A stretch of 64,000 nucleotides of DNA from Corynebacterium camporealensis (GTDB taxonomy: Bacteria > Actinomycetota > Actinomycetes > Mycobacteriales > Mycobacteriaceae), in the NCBI RefSeq assembly GCF_000980815.1, contig NZ_CP011311.1:2387811-2451810 (forward strand). Direction: 5' to 3'. This document shows positions 33,905 to 42,321 of this stretch, one piece after another; positions within the stretch are counted from its first letter, which is position 1; every line of letters begins with the position of its first letter. A model generated the notes under the pieces. The model worked only from the letters and a program-made list of their open reading frames with translations, was not told the origin of the DNA and did not search any database. The position numbers and the translations under genes were made by a program.

Positions 33905-35119
33905 ATGGCTGTTTCACGTGAAACTAGGGAAACGTTGCTTCCCGCGTACTTCGGAGAATTCGGCGGGCAGTTCGTCCCTGAGTCTCTTATTCCGGCTCTC
34001 GATCAGTTGGAGAAAGCCTACGTCGACGCCATAGAAGACCCGGAGTTCCGCGAAGAACTCTCCCGTCTTCTTAAGGATTACCTCGGCCGCCCGACTCCAC
34101 TGACTGAAGCCACGAAGCTCGGTGGCAAGGCCCGCATCTTCCTCAAGCGCGAGGATCTCGTCCACGGCGGTGCGCACAAGACCAACCAGGTCATTGGTCA
34201 GGCACTGCTGGCGAAGCGCATGGGCAAGACCCGCATTATCGCAGAGACCGGCGCCGGCCAGCACGGCACCGCTACCGCACTGGCGTGTGCGCTGCTGGAC
34301 CTCGAGTGCGTGGTCTACATGGGCGCCAAGGACGTGGCCCGCCAGGCACCGAACGTCTTCCGCATGGAGCTCATGGGCGCCAAGGTCGTTCCAGTCGATA
34401 CTGGTTCCGGCACCCTGAAGGACGCCGTGAACGAAGCACTGCGCGACTGGACCGCTACCTTCCACGAGTCCCATTACCTGCTCGGCACTGCGGCCGGCCC
34501 GCACCCATTCCCAACCATCGTGCGCGAGTTCCACCGCGTGATTTCCGAGGAGGCCAAGCTTCAGATGCAAGAACGCATCGGCGGTCTTCCGGACCTCGTC
34601 GTCGCGTGTGTCGGTGGTGGTTCGAATGCCATCGGCATGTTCGCGGACTTCATTGACGAAGAGTCCGTCGAACTCGTCGGTGCCGAGCCCGGCGGCGAAG
34701 GTCTCGACTCCGGCAAGCACGGCGCCACGATCAACAACGGCACCATCGGCATCCTGCACGGCGCGCGCTCCTACCTGATGCGCAATGCCGACGGACAGGT
34801 CGAGGAATCCTACTCGATCTCCGCCGGCCTGGACTACCCAGGCGTGGGCCCACAGCACGCGTACCTTTCCCAGTCCGGTCGCGCGAAGTACCTCGGTATC
34901 ACAGACGCCGAAGCACTCGAAGCCTTCCAGTTGCTCTCCAAGCGCGAGGGCATCATTCCGGCTCTCGAGTCTGCCCACGCTCTGGCATACGCGCTCAAGC
35001 GCAAGGACGAAGACATCAACATCCTCGTCTCGCTTTCCGGCCGCGGCGATAAGGACATCGCACACGTGCGTCAGACCCTCGAAGACAATCCCGAACTGGT
35101 TCTCAAGGAGGACAAGTAA
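33905..35119 (+). CDS. trpB: Tryptophan synthase beta subunit
   Basis: A 404-residue PLP enzyme that joins indole and serine. The PLP lysine lies in [19 protein letters not shown], followed by [12 protein letters not shown] and the phosphate-binding loop [11 protein letters not shown]. The ATG at 33905 is preferred over 33899, because AAAGGA then has proper spacing. The first codons contain a parS site (33910-33925), giving the N-terminus MAVSRETRE. The stop overlaps trpA. Confidence 0.96.
   Translation: MAVSRETRETLLPAYFGEFGGQFVPESLIPALDQLEKAYVDAIEDPEFREELSRLLKDYLGRPTPLTEATKLGGKARIFLKREDLVHGGAHKTNQVIGQALLAKRMGKTRIIAETGAGQHGTATALACALLDLECVVYMGAKDVARQAPNVFRMELMGAKVVPVDTGSGTLKDAVNEALRDWTATFHESHYLLGTAAGPHPFPTIVREFHRVISEEAKLQMQERIGGLPDLVVACVGGGSNAIGMFADFIDEESVELVGAEPGGEGLDSGKHGATINNGTIGILHGARSYLMRNADGQVEESYSISAGLDYPGVGPQHAYLSQSGRAKYLGITDAEALEAFQLLSKREGIIPALESAHALAYALKRKDEDINILVSLSGRGDKDIAHVRQTLEDNPELVLKEDK
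33910..33925. other. parS site at the trpB 5' end
   Basis: TGTTTCACGTGAAACT within codons 2-7 of trpB, again encoding V-S-R-E-T. Confidence 0.85.
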
Positions 35120-35961
35120 TGAGTAACCGTTACGAAAAGCTGTTTAGTGAGTTGTCCTCCAAGGGGGAGGGCGCATTCGTCCCCTTCATCATGTTGGGCG
35201 ACCCAACTCCGGAGGCAACCCTCGATATCGTGCGTGCTGCCGTCGCCGGCGGTGCCGACGCACTGGAACTCGGCGTGCCTTTCTCCGACCCAGTTGCCGA
35301 TGGCCCGACCATCCAGGCTTCGCATATCCGCGCACTCGATGGGGGAGCAACCGTCGATCAGGCACTCGATCTGGTGGGCAAGATTCGCGAAGAGTTCCCG
35401 GACCTCCCACTGGGCATGCTGATCTACGGCAATGTTCCTTTCACCCGCGGACTCGAGAAGTTCTACTCCGAGTTCGGTGAGGCTGGCGCCGACAGCATTC
35501 TGCTTCCCGATGTCCCCGTCCGCGAGGGCAAGCCCTTCATCGAAGCCGCCGACAAGGCTGGTGTCGATCCCATCTTCATCGCCCCGGCACGTGCGAGCGA
35601 GCGCACCCTCGAAGGTGTTGCTGCCATGTCCAAGGGCTACATCTACGCCATCTCCCGAGACGGTGTCACCGGCACCGAGAAACAATCCGAAACTCTTGGC
35701 CTCGACGAGGTGGTCGCCAACGTCAAGAAGTTCGAAGGTGCTCCGGTACTCCTGGGCTTCGGTATCTCCGAGCCACACCACGTCGCAGAAGCTATTGCAG
35801 CGGGCGCGGCTGGTGCCATCACCGGTTCTGCTATCACCAAGGTGATTAACGAGCACGTGGACTACACTCCAGGCTCCGCTGGCAGCATCAAGGACCCAGA
35901 AGCCCTTGCTTCCGATATTGAGAACTACGTGCGTTCCATGAAGGAAGCAACCCGTAAGTAG
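35119..35961 (+). CDS. trpA: Tryptophan synthase alpha subunit
   Basis: A 280-residue TIM-barrel enzyme that cleaves indole-3-glycerol phosphate. The catalytic Glu and Asp lie in LELGVPFSDPVADGPTIQ, and SRDGVTGTE and GFGISEPHHV form the phosphate site. The ATG overlaps the trpB stop (TAATG). It is the last gene of the operon, and a strong terminator follows. Confidence 0.96.
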   Translation: MSNRYEKLFSELSSKGEGAFVPFIMLGDPTPEATLDIVRAAVAGGADALELGVPFSDPVADGPTIQASHIRALDGGATVDQALDLVGKIREEFPDLPLGMLIYGNVPFTRGLEKFYSEFGEAGADSILLPDVPVREGKPFIEAADKAGVDPIFIAPARASERTLEGVAAMSKGYIYAISRDGVTGTEKQSETLGLDEVVANVKKFEGAPVLLGFGISEPHHVAEAIAAGAAGAITGSAITKVINEHVDYTPGSAGSIKDPEALASDIENYVRSMKEATRK

Positions 35962-35967
35962 CGTTCA

Positions 35968-35983
35968 GGTTTCACGTGAAACC
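35968..35983. other. parS site (intergenic, after trpA)
   Basis: GGTTTCACGTGAAACC is a perfect 16-bp palindrome 6 bp after the trpA stop and just before the terminator hairpin. Confidence 0.85.
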
Positions 35984-35986
35984 ACA

Positions 35987-36022
35987 AAAAGTCCGGCTCT
36001 CCAAGAAGGAGGCCGGACTTTT
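35987..36022. terminator. Bidirectional terminator between trpA and the symporter gene
   Basis: AAAAGTCCGGC (35987-35997) and GCCGGACTTTT (36012-36022) form a perfect 11-bp stem with a 14-nt loop. The A- and T-rich stem bases allow it to act on both convergent transcripts. Confidence 0.85.
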
Positions 36023-36044
36023 CCGTTAGGGAAGGGGCGAGAAT

Positions 36045-37262
36045 TTAAGACTCTGCGGAAGCCTTAGCGTTAGCGTCCTCTTCCTCGAGATCGTCAATCT
36101 TGTCGCGTGCGAAGCGGTCGACAATCATGGCGATAGCGCCGTCGCCGGTGACGTTGGCTGCGGTACCCACGGAGTCGATAGCGATGTAAGCGGCAATCAT
36201 CAAAGCCACCATGCCGTCGTCGAAGCCCATCATGTCGGAGAGCAGACCAACGGCAACCATCACGGCGCCACCCGGAACGCCCGGGGCAGCAATCATCATG
36301 ATGGACAGCAGGAAGACAAAACCGATGAGAGTACCGGTGCTGATGTCCATGCTCGTCAGGTAGATGACAGCCATCGCGTAAAGGGTCAGCTTGATCATCG
36401 AACCAGACAGGTGGATGGTAGCACACAGCGGAATCACGAAGCCGGCGACCGGACGCGTGATGCCGTTCTTCAGTGCGGCTTCGTGAGTAACCGGAATGGT
36501 CGCTGCCGAGGAGGAAGTACCCAGCGCGGTGAAGTACGCCGGAGCCATGGTCTTCAGTGCGGAGAACGGATTACGGCCTGCAATGGCACCAGCAATCAGG
36601 TACTGCAGGAACAGGTACACCAGGGTCATAACAACCGAGAGGATGAGCACCTTCGCGAACGCGGAGAGCACCGAAGTCAGGTTGCCGTTCATACCCAGAG
36701 ACAGGAACATGCCGAAGATGTAGATCGGCAGCAGCGGGATAACGAAGCCCCAGATCACCTTGACGACAACGTTCTCGAGTTCCTTGGTGACGGTGTAGAG
36801 GGTGTCAGACTTGACTGCCGTCATGGCAACACCAATACAGAAGGAGAGCAGCAGTGCCGTCATCACAGCGAATGGCGGGTCCATCTCCACTTCGAAGTAA
36901 GGTGCAAGCGCGCCTTCATCGATGTCCGCGACGTTGGTGTCCAGAGTGTTATTGCCCAACAAAGTCGGGTAGAGAACCCATGCCAGAGCCAGGGAGATCA
37001 TGCCGGCGATGACAGTAGAGCCGTACGCAATACCCGCGGTGAAGCCGAGCCACTTACCGGCACCGCGACCCAGGCCGGCAATCGCCGGGGCGATGAGTGC
37101 GAACACCAGAACCGGGATGAAGAAGTTCAGGAAGTTACCGAACAGGCCGTTGAAGGTGGCAAAGAGTCGGCCGAACCATTCCGGAGCAAACAAGCTCACG
37201 ATGATGCCGAGGATGATCGCTACGATGATGCGGAACAGTAGCGACCCCGTGAATTTTTTCAT
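36045..37262 (-). CDS. Dicarboxylate/amino acid:cation symporter (DAACS family)
   Basis: A 405-residue transporter of the glutamate/aspartate/dicarboxylate symporter fold. It has about eight helices plus re-entrant loops, with FTALGTSSSAATIPVTHEAA (serine-rich HP1 loop) and MMIAAPGVPGGAVMVAVGLL (HP2) followed by DSVGTAANVTGDGA. Cargo is probably a carboxylate or amino acid driven by Na+ or H+. The ATG at 37262 is used. A GTG three codons earlier is possible. It converges on the trp terminator. Confidence 0.88.
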   Translation of the reverse strand: MKKFTGSLLFRIIVAIILGIIVSLFAPEWFGRLFATFNGLFGNFLNFFIPVLVFALIAPAIAGLGRGAGKWLGFTAGIAYGSTVIAGMISLALAWVLYPTLLGNNTLDTNVADIDEGALAPYFEVEMDPPFAVMTALLLSFCIGVAMTAVKSDTLYTVTKELENVVVKVIWGFVIPLLPIYIFGMFLSLGMNGNLTSVLSAFAKVLILSVVMTLVYLFLQYLIAGAIAGRNPFSALKTMAPAYFTALGTSSSAATIPVTHEAALKNGITRPVAGFVIPLCATIHLSGSMIKLTLYAMAVIYLTSMDISTGTLIGFVFLLSIMMIAAPGVPGGAVMVAVGLLSDMMGFDDGMVALMIAAYIAIDSVGTAANVTGDGAIAMIVDRFARDKIDDLEEEDANAKASAES

Positions 37263-37409
37263 TACTATCACTAGTCATTTCTTGTGGTTTGCCCCATCCA
37301 CACGAGAGAGATTAGGGCGGTTCCAGAACGTGTTACCCAGCAATATTATCTATCGCTCGATATGTATGGCATATTACCGCACATGCACATAAATCCCATG
37401 TTCAGGCCA

Positions 37410-37440
37410 CCCCTAGTAAGTGCCCCTATAACAGCCCCTA
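37410..37440. repeat. Three CCCCTA direct repeats upstream of the SdpI-like gene
   Basis: CCCCTA starts at 37410, 37423 and 37435 (spacing 13 and 12 bp), ending about 36 bp before the sdpI-like ATG. Near one-helical-turn periodicity suggests a possible activator or repressor site. Nothing more can be said. Confidence 0.3.
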
Positions 37441-37475
37441 GTGCCTAATTTCTTTCAACGGCCGAGGGGATTAAG

Positions 37476-37952
37476 ATGATGTCCATGCTTGCTGTTGGAA
37501 TCGTCTTCTTCGTCCTCGCCGCCATCCTGCTTATCGTTGGTGGACTCGCCGCAACCCGGAAACTTCCGGGCAACAGTGTCGTCGGGCTTCGGTTGGCGGA
37601 GATCCGTAAGTCGCGCGAGGCGTGGGACAACGCGCATGCAGTCGCCGGCCCGTTCTGGATGCTCGGTGGCGTGGCGCTGATCTTTGGCGGCATCGTTGCT
37701 CTCAACGCCATGGGGTGGATGTGGCTGATTCCGGCAGTGACGTTCATCGTCGCCATCCTCGCGCTGTCGATTGGTTCCAACCTTGGCTCCCGCGCGGCAT
37801 ACCTTTACGATCAGGCACACAAGGCTGAAGAAGGTTGCGGCGACTCCTGCAACTGTGGCTCTGGCGGCTGCGGCGGTGGCGAGGCCGAAGCACAGCAACC
37901 GGCAGTTGATATTGACGCTCTGCGCAAAGCAGCCAAGAACGCCGATCAGTAG
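37476..37952 (+). CDS. SdpI family membrane protein with a cysteine-rich tail
   Basis: A 158-residue protein with three hydrophobic segments. GLRLAEIRKSREAWDNAHAVAG between helices 1 and 2 is the SdpI family signature (SdpI gives immunity to the toxin SdpC in Bacillus). The C-terminal tail carries EEGCGDSCNCGSGGCGGG, with four Cys in 12 residues, which is unusual for the family and looks like a metal-binding cluster. GAGGGG precedes the ATG at 37476. In-frame ATGs follow at 37479 and 37485. Confidence 0.8.
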   Translation: MMSMLAVGIVFFVLAAILLIVGGLAATRKLPGNSVVGLRLAEIRKSREAWDNAHAVAGPFWMLGGVALIFGGIVALNAMGWMWLIPAVTFIVAILALSIGSNLGSRAAYLYDQAHKAEEGCGDSCNCGSGGCGGGEAEAQQPAVDIDALRKAAKNADQ

Positions 37953-37996
37953 TAGCGCTAGGGAAGTGGCGATGACCCACTAACCCTCGCCAATTA

Positions 37997-38059
37997 AGAC
38001 ACAGTGACTTTAATGAACAAGCTAGTTTTATAGCTACGAATAAAGTCACTGTCTTTTTT
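37997..38059 (+). terminator. Terminator after the SdpI-like gene
   Basis: AAGACACAGTGACTTTA (37997-38013) pairs with TAAAGTCACTGTCTT (38041-38055) with a 2-nt bulge, and TTTTTT follows. A second small hairpin (AGCTA/TAGCT) sits in the loop. Confidence 0.8.
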
Positions 38060-38200
38060 ATCCCATAACAGGGTTTACTAAGCATTGCCTAGCCAATCAT
38101 TGTTGAGGCCGTGCTTTATGTTTTAACGAAACAGTAACAGTCAACGTCTTAGACATAATGTGCGTGACAAGCAAGGGGCCTGTCGGGAATAATAGTTCCT

Positions 38201-38782
38201 ATGAAGAAAATGTCTACCATTGCCGCACTGTCCGCCACCGCACTCGTACTGACCGCGTGTGCGAACGATGAGGCTGCCGAAGAAGTCACCACCGACGAGA
38301 ACACGGTAACCGTTACCGAAGACGCCGACAACACCGAGGCTAACGACGAGACCGGTGCAGCCGCAGCATCCGATGATGCCAACACTAACGATGGCAACCA
38401 GAACCCACTGGACGAACAGGCCATCGAGTCCGCGCTGGAGGAGGCTGGTTACCAGCGCGCCGGTGACGACATGGAGAAGATGGACGGCAACATCAAGTTC
38501 TCCGTGGACGTTGACCACGACTCCATTGAAGGTGAAGTCGATGAAGACAACGGCAACACCGAGCTTCAGCCGCACTACGACACCCTTCTGAATGATGTTG
38601 CAGAAGCGGTTGCCGATCAGGAGTTCGAGGGCACCGACTGGGACGAGATCGAGACCTGGCTGCGAGACAACTCCAACTCGCAAGATGCCAAGAACACCAT
38701 TGGCTCTTGGGAGCTCGAGGCTGACGCCGACCAGGATGGCGACGACAACCAGATTCAGTTCGAGATCGAGCACATCCGCTAA
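38201..38782 (+). CDS. Putative lipoprotein of unknown function
   Basis: A highly acidic 193-residue protein with a signal peptide and lipobox LTAC (lipidated Cys about 20), followed by a long Glu/Asp/Asn-rich disordered stretch and a C-terminal about 110-residue domain with Asp-rich segments (DVDHDSIEGEVDEDNGNTE). I do not recognise the family. The acidic repeats could bind divalent cations. It has its own terminator at 38805-38857. Confidence 0.65.
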   Translation: MKKMSTIAALSATALVLTACANDEAAEEVTTDENTVTVTEDADNTEANDETGAAAASDDANTNDGNQNPLDEQAIESALEEAGYQRAGDDMEKMDGNIKFSVDVDHDSIEGEVDEDNGNTELQPHYDTLLNDVAEAVADQEFEGTDWDEIETWLRDNSNSQDAKNTIGSWELEADADQDGDDNQIQFEIEHIR

Positions 38783-38804
38783 GACTCCTCCTTCACGGAT
38801 GAAC

Positions 38805-38857
38805 TGCGGTTCAGTTGGGCAGGGATCTTCCCCACACTCAACTGGACCGCATTTTTT
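38805..38857 (+). terminator. Terminator after the acidic lipoprotein gene
   Basis: TGCGGTTCAGTTG (38805-38817) and CAACTGGACCGCA (38839-38851) make a 13-bp stem with one G-U pair, followed by TTTTTT. Confidence 0.85.
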
Positions 38858-38897
38858 AATTCAGAATCTCACCGGAAAAGTTACTAGGGTAGTAGTC

Positions 38898-39263
38898 ATG
38901 GCTAAATGTTCCCGTCGTATGTTCCTCCTCGGCACCGCAACCACCTTTGCCGGTGCGTACCTTGCCGCTTGCGGCTCCCAGCCTTCTGCTGAAATCGCTG
39001 CAACTGAAATTCCAGTTGGCTCCGCTAAGATCATTGACAACGTCATCTTCGCTCAGCCGGAGGAAGGCGTGTTCAAGGCGTACTCGCAGACCTGCCCGCA
39101 CCAGAACAACCTCATCACGGAGATTGATGGTGACGTCGCAACCTGCACCGCGCACTTCACCTCCTACAACCTCTCTGACGGCAGCGTCATCGAAGGCCCA
39201 GGCCGCGATCCGCTGACCGAGTATGAAGTCACCGAAGAAGGTGGAACCGTCAAGACGGTTTAA
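38898..39263 (+). CDS. Tat-exported Rieske [2Fe-2S] lipoprotein
   Basis: A 121-residue protein. The N-terminus has a twin-arginine motif SRRMFL and a lipobox LAAC (Cys 25), so it should be exported folded and lipidated. The Rieske ligands appear as TCPHQ and, about 16 residues later, CTAHFTSYNLSDG. It is a stand-alone ferredoxin-like Rieske protein with no adjacent oxygenase or cytochrome gene. TAGGGT at 38885-38890 is 7 nt before the ATG, so it is probably leaderless. Confidence 0.8.
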   Translation: MAKCSRRMFLLGTATTFAGAYLAACGSQPSAEIAATEIPVGSAKIIDNVIFAQPEEGVFKAYSQTCPHQNNLITEIDGDVATCTAHFTSYNLSDGSVIEGPGRDPLTEYEVTEEGGTVKTV

Positions 39264-39267
39264 GCAA

Positions 39268-39283
39268 GGTTTCACGTGAAACA
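39268..39283. other. parS site (intergenic, after the Rieske gene)
   Basis: GGTTTCACGTGAAACA lies 4 bp after the Rieske stop and 30 bp before the next start. Confidence 0.85.
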
Positions 39284-39313
39284 TTGCTGGGGGAGCGGCG
39301 CTAGAATGCAAGC

Positions 39314-40282
39314 ATGTTCCAGCGCCTCAGAAATGTTGACCCCCTCATAGTCCTCATCATCGCCGCCGTCCTCGTCGCCATCGTTGCGCCGGCGAGGGGC
39401 GGCTTTGCTGATCTCTTTGACACTCTTACCAACATCGCGATTGCGTTGTTGTTCTTCCTCTACGGTGCGCGCCTCTCACCGCAGGAGGCATTGAGTGGTC
39501 TGAAGAACTGGAAGCTACACCTGACGATTCTGGTGTTCACGTTCGTGCTGTACCCGATAGTCGGTGTGGCGTTAAAGCCGTTGGAGTCGCTGACTGGCAC
39601 GTCGCTCTACTTAGGTATTTTGTATCTGACACTCGTGCCGTCGACGGTGCAGTCCTCCGTGGCGTTTACCTCGATTGCGAAGGGCAATATCGCGGGAGCG
39701 ATTGTCTCAGCATCGGCATCCAACTTGTTGGGCGTGCTCTTTACGCCTTTGTTGGCGATGCTGCTCATGGGCGCCAGCGGTGGAATCCACGTGGACTCGT
39801 CGGTCTTCATTGAGATTGCCATCCTGTTGCTTCTGCCTTTCGCGGTTGGTCAGCTCACCCGACGCTGGGTGAAAGACTTCGCGAAGAATAAAGGCACCAA
39901 GGTCGTGGACCGAGGTTCGATCGCGATGGTTGTGTATGCGGCTTTCTCCAAGGGCATGGTTGATGGCATCTGGAGTGAGATTTCCTGGCTCCAGTTGCTC
40001 TTCCTGGTGGTCTTCTCCGCAGTGCTGGTTGCGTTCATGCTGTGGATTACGCGCAAGCTCAGTAGCTGGCTGGGCTTTAGTCGTGCTGACACCATTGCGA
40101 TTGAGTTCTGTGGTTCGAAGAAGTCCTTGGCTACTGGCTTGCCGATGGCCTCGGTCATCTTCGCCAGTGGTGAGGTCTCGTTGGGTCTGTTGATTCTGCC
40201 GCTGATGATTTACCACCAGGTGCAGTTGATGATCTGTTCGGCACTGGCAGCCCGCTACGCCCGTGCGGGAGCAGGTGACTAG
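39314..40282 (+). CDS. Bile acid:sodium symporter (BASS/SBF) family transporter
   Basis: A 322-residue membrane protein with nine to ten helices. FLYGARLSPQEALSGLKNWK and TLVPSTVQSSVAFTSIAKGN, followed by EFCGSKKSLATGLPMASVIF, are the SBF-like (YfeH/PSE-type) marks. The cargo is unknown and likely an organic acid. TAGAAT at 39302-39307 is 6 nt before the ATG, a leaderless pattern. Confidence 0.85.
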   Translation: MFQRLRNVDPLIVLIIAAVLVAIVAPARGGFADLFDTLTNIAIALLFFLYGARLSPQEALSGLKNWKLHLTILVFTFVLYPIVGVALKPLESLTGTSLYLGILYLTLVPSTVQSSVAFTSIAKGNIAGAIVSASASNLLGVLFTPLLAMLLMGASGGIHVDSSVFIEIAILLLLPFAVGQLTRRWVKDFAKNKGTKVVDRGSIAMVVYAAFSKGMVDGIWSEISWLQLLFLVVFSAVLVAFMLWITRKLSSWLGFSRADTIAIEFCGSKKSLATGLPMASVIFASGEVSLGLLILPLMIYHQVQLMICSALAARYARAGAGD

Positions 40283-40293
40283 ACTCGGTGGGC

Positions 40294-40608
40294 ATGAGTC
40301 AGTACCTGTATATGAAGACCACGCTGAGTGTTCCCGGTGTGGGCAGTGCCGTCCACGTCGCCGAGATGCGCGAGCAGGACGCGACTAGCTGCACGATGCT
40401 GCGCATGGTGGCACTCGACCCGAATGAGGCGGTGGCAGGCATCGCGACACCGGCGGCATCGAAAGGCAATGCGGATACCCCGCAAGAGGTCGTGCCGCAT
40501 CCGAATACCTACGACAACTTCCCGGATATCAGCGCAGAGCAGGTCGCGCAGGAAGAGTTCGAGACGCTGTGGTCGGAAGCCGTCGCTAAGTTTGGCGAGC
40601 TGTCTTAG
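40294..40608 (+). CDS. Small hypothetical protein
   Basis: A 104-residue soluble acidic protein. The N-terminal half (MSQYLYMKTTLSVPGVG) and a Pro/Asn-rich middle (VVPHPNTYDNFPDIS) are conserved-looking, but I do not recognise the family. TAGACT at 40280-40285 is 8 nt upstream of the ATG. The stop overlaps the convergent azlD stop by 4 bp, which supports it as a real gene. Confidence 0.6.
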   Translation: MSQYLYMKTTLSVPGVGSAVHVAEMREQDATSCTMLRMVALDPNEAVAGIATPAASKGNADTPQEVVPHPNTYDNFPDISAEQVAQEEFETLWSEAVAKFGELS

Positions 40609-40937
40609 AAGACCAGATTAACCAGCACCATGTAGAACCCTGTTCCGACGAAGATGGACAGGGCAACGCTGTTGCGCCACTTGTGAATGGCGAAGGTGAC
40701 GACGGCAGCCAGAAGGGCGGCGAACAGGCCGCCGGGGGCGCTGGCTTGGCCGTAGAGGGTGTAGACCACGAGTACGACCATGACGCCGACGGGCATCATC
40801 ATGCCGAGTAGGCCGAAGAATTGGCTGTTCTTCATCACGCGCACGAAGCTGAAGGGCAGCTGCCGCAACAGGACGGTGACAATGGCGACGGGGATGAGGA
40901 CGCTCCAGACCATTGCCGGGGTGACATCGACAGGCAC
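40605..40937 (-). CDS. azlD: Branched-chain amino acid exporter small subunit (AzlD/BrnE)
   Basis: A 110-residue protein with four short hydrophobic segments and VTVLLRQLPFSFVRVM, typical of AzlD. It pairs with AzlC to export Leu, Ile, Val and possibly Met (BrnFE in C. glutamicum). The GTG start overlaps the azlC stop (TAGTG). No lrp gene lies next to it, unlike brnFE. Confidence 0.85.
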   Translation of the reverse strand: MPVDVTPAMVWSVLIPVAIVTVLLRQLPFSFVRVMKNSQFFGLLGMMMPVGVMVVLVVYTLYGQASAPGGLFAALLAAVVTFAIHKWRNSVALSIFVGTGFYMVLVNLVF

Positions 40938-41662
40938 TAGCGTTCTCCTTCCACGTTCTGCAGGTTTACGCGTCGCCAGGTGAGTGCTTCGTCCAGGCGC
41001 GGGGAGAAGTAGCGTGCGACGAGCAGCAGGAAGAATGCTGTGAGTCCGACGGTGAGCAGTTGCTGCGGGACAATCAGTGCTGCGAGGATGCCGAGGGCTG
41101 CGGCACTCAGTGGGAGTGAGTAGTCGGGGTTGTTTTTGAACGCGTCCATCGCCAGGACGATGAAGAGAGCGACGAGCGCGAATTCGAGGCCCTTAAGGCC
41201 TTCGGGGATGACTTGGCCGCCGAGTGCGCCGATGATGCCGCCGCCGACCCACATGCACTGCAAGAGCACCTGGATGGTGAGGAGCCTTGTGCCCGACGGG
41301 TTGGTGCCGCGGGGGAGTGCGGAGACGATGGCGTAGGTTTCATCCGTTATTGCGTAAGTGGAATAGGCCTTGCCCGCGGTGGACTGGATGTTCTCCCGCG
41401 GGAAACTGAGTCCATAGAAGATGTGACGGAAATTCACCATGAAACCGGTGACCAGGGAGGTCAGCACGCCGGTGCCGCCGGTAACCATGGTGATGGCCAG
41501 AAATTCCATGGAGCCGGCGTAAATGACGAAGGAAAAAATCGGTGCCCACCACCAATCAAAGCCGGTTTGCACCATGAGCACACCGAAGGCGATGCCCAAC
41601 GGGACCATCCCTAAGCCGACGGCCCAGGAATCCCGGATTCCCTTCTTTACTTCCGCATTCAT
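40937..41662 (-). CDS. azlC: Branched-chain amino acid exporter large subunit (AzlC/BrnF)
   Basis: A 241-residue AzlC-family permease with IRDSWAVGLGMVPLGIAFGVL, YAGSMEFLAITMV and a run of helices. The ATG at 41662 (MNAEVKKG) is chosen, because TACTAT on the minus strand lies 7 nt before it (leaderless pattern). An upstream in-frame start at 41710 is not supported. Confidence 0.85.
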   Translation of the reverse strand: MNAEVKKGIRDSWAVGLGMVPLGIAFGVLMVQTGFDWWWAPIFSFVIYAGSMEFLAITMVTGGTGVLTSLVTGFMVNFRHIFYGLSFPRENIQSTAGKAYSTYAITDETYAIVSALPRGTNPSGTRLLTIQVLLQCMWVGGGIIGALGGQVIPEGLKGLEFALVALFIVLAMDAFKNNPDYSLPLSAAALGILAALIVPQQLLTVGLTAFFLLLVARYFSPRLDEALTWRRVNLQNVEGER

Positions 41663-41722
41663 GCAACGCATAGTAACGGAAGTCACCGTAGCCCTGTCAG
41701 GGCGGGGCACATTATTATTCCG

Positions 41723-42319
41723 CTAGTTGTCGCGGATGTCGGCCGGGAAGGTCGAATACAGCGGCAGTGGCATTTGCTGGCGCTTCATCACATCGGACCA
41801 CAGGTCGGCAGCGCCTGGGGTGATGACGTCTTGGGCGAGAGCCGGAGCGACGAACCAGTCGCCGCGCTGGATTTCTTCGTTGAGTTGGCCCGGGGCCCAT
41901 TCGGCATAGCCGGCGAAGAAACGCATGCCATCGACAAGCGCTGCAATTTCTTCCGGTTCAGAGCGCAGGTCGACGTGTGCCAGGCGCGGGGCCAGCTTGT
42001 TGAGCTGGGGTTCTTTGTCGATGTCGACGCCCTGCTGGGTCATCGCGAGGCCCACGACGGACTGCTGGTTCAGCGGACCGCCGATGTAGAGGGCCTGCGG
42101 CTTTGCGACGGCATTGAGCCACTCCGGCAGAACATTGATGACGGCGAGCTCAGAGCGCTTGCACAGGTTCACGCCGAAGGTCATCAGCTCATTGTGTTCC
42201 ACGACGAGGATGACAGAGCGGGCGAACTCTGGGCTGTTCATGCCAGGGGCAGCAACCAGGAGCTGACCGGGCGCAGGCTCGTTGCGTTCGAGGGCGTTGA
42301 ATAATCTATCGGCGTACAT
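41723..42319 (-). CDS. YqgE/AlgH family protein
   Basis: A 198-residue protein with PAPGQLLVAAPGMNSPEFARSVIL, YIGGPLNQQ and FAGYAEWAPGQLNEEI, which are clear YqgE (DUF179) signatures. The molecular function is not established. It follows the CCA-adding enzyme gene by 2 bp, as one transcription unit. Confidence 0.9.
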   Translation of the reverse strand: MYADRLFNALERNEPAPGQLLVAAPGMNSPEFARSVILVVEHNELMTFGVNLCKRSELAVINVLPEWLNAVAKPQALYIGGPLNQQSVVGLAMTQQGVDIDKEPQLNKLAPRLAHVDLRSEPEEIAALVDGMRFFAGYAEWAPGQLNEEIQRGDWFVAPALAQDVITPGAADLWSDVMKRQQMPLPLYSTFPADIRDN

Positions 42320-42321
42320 TG

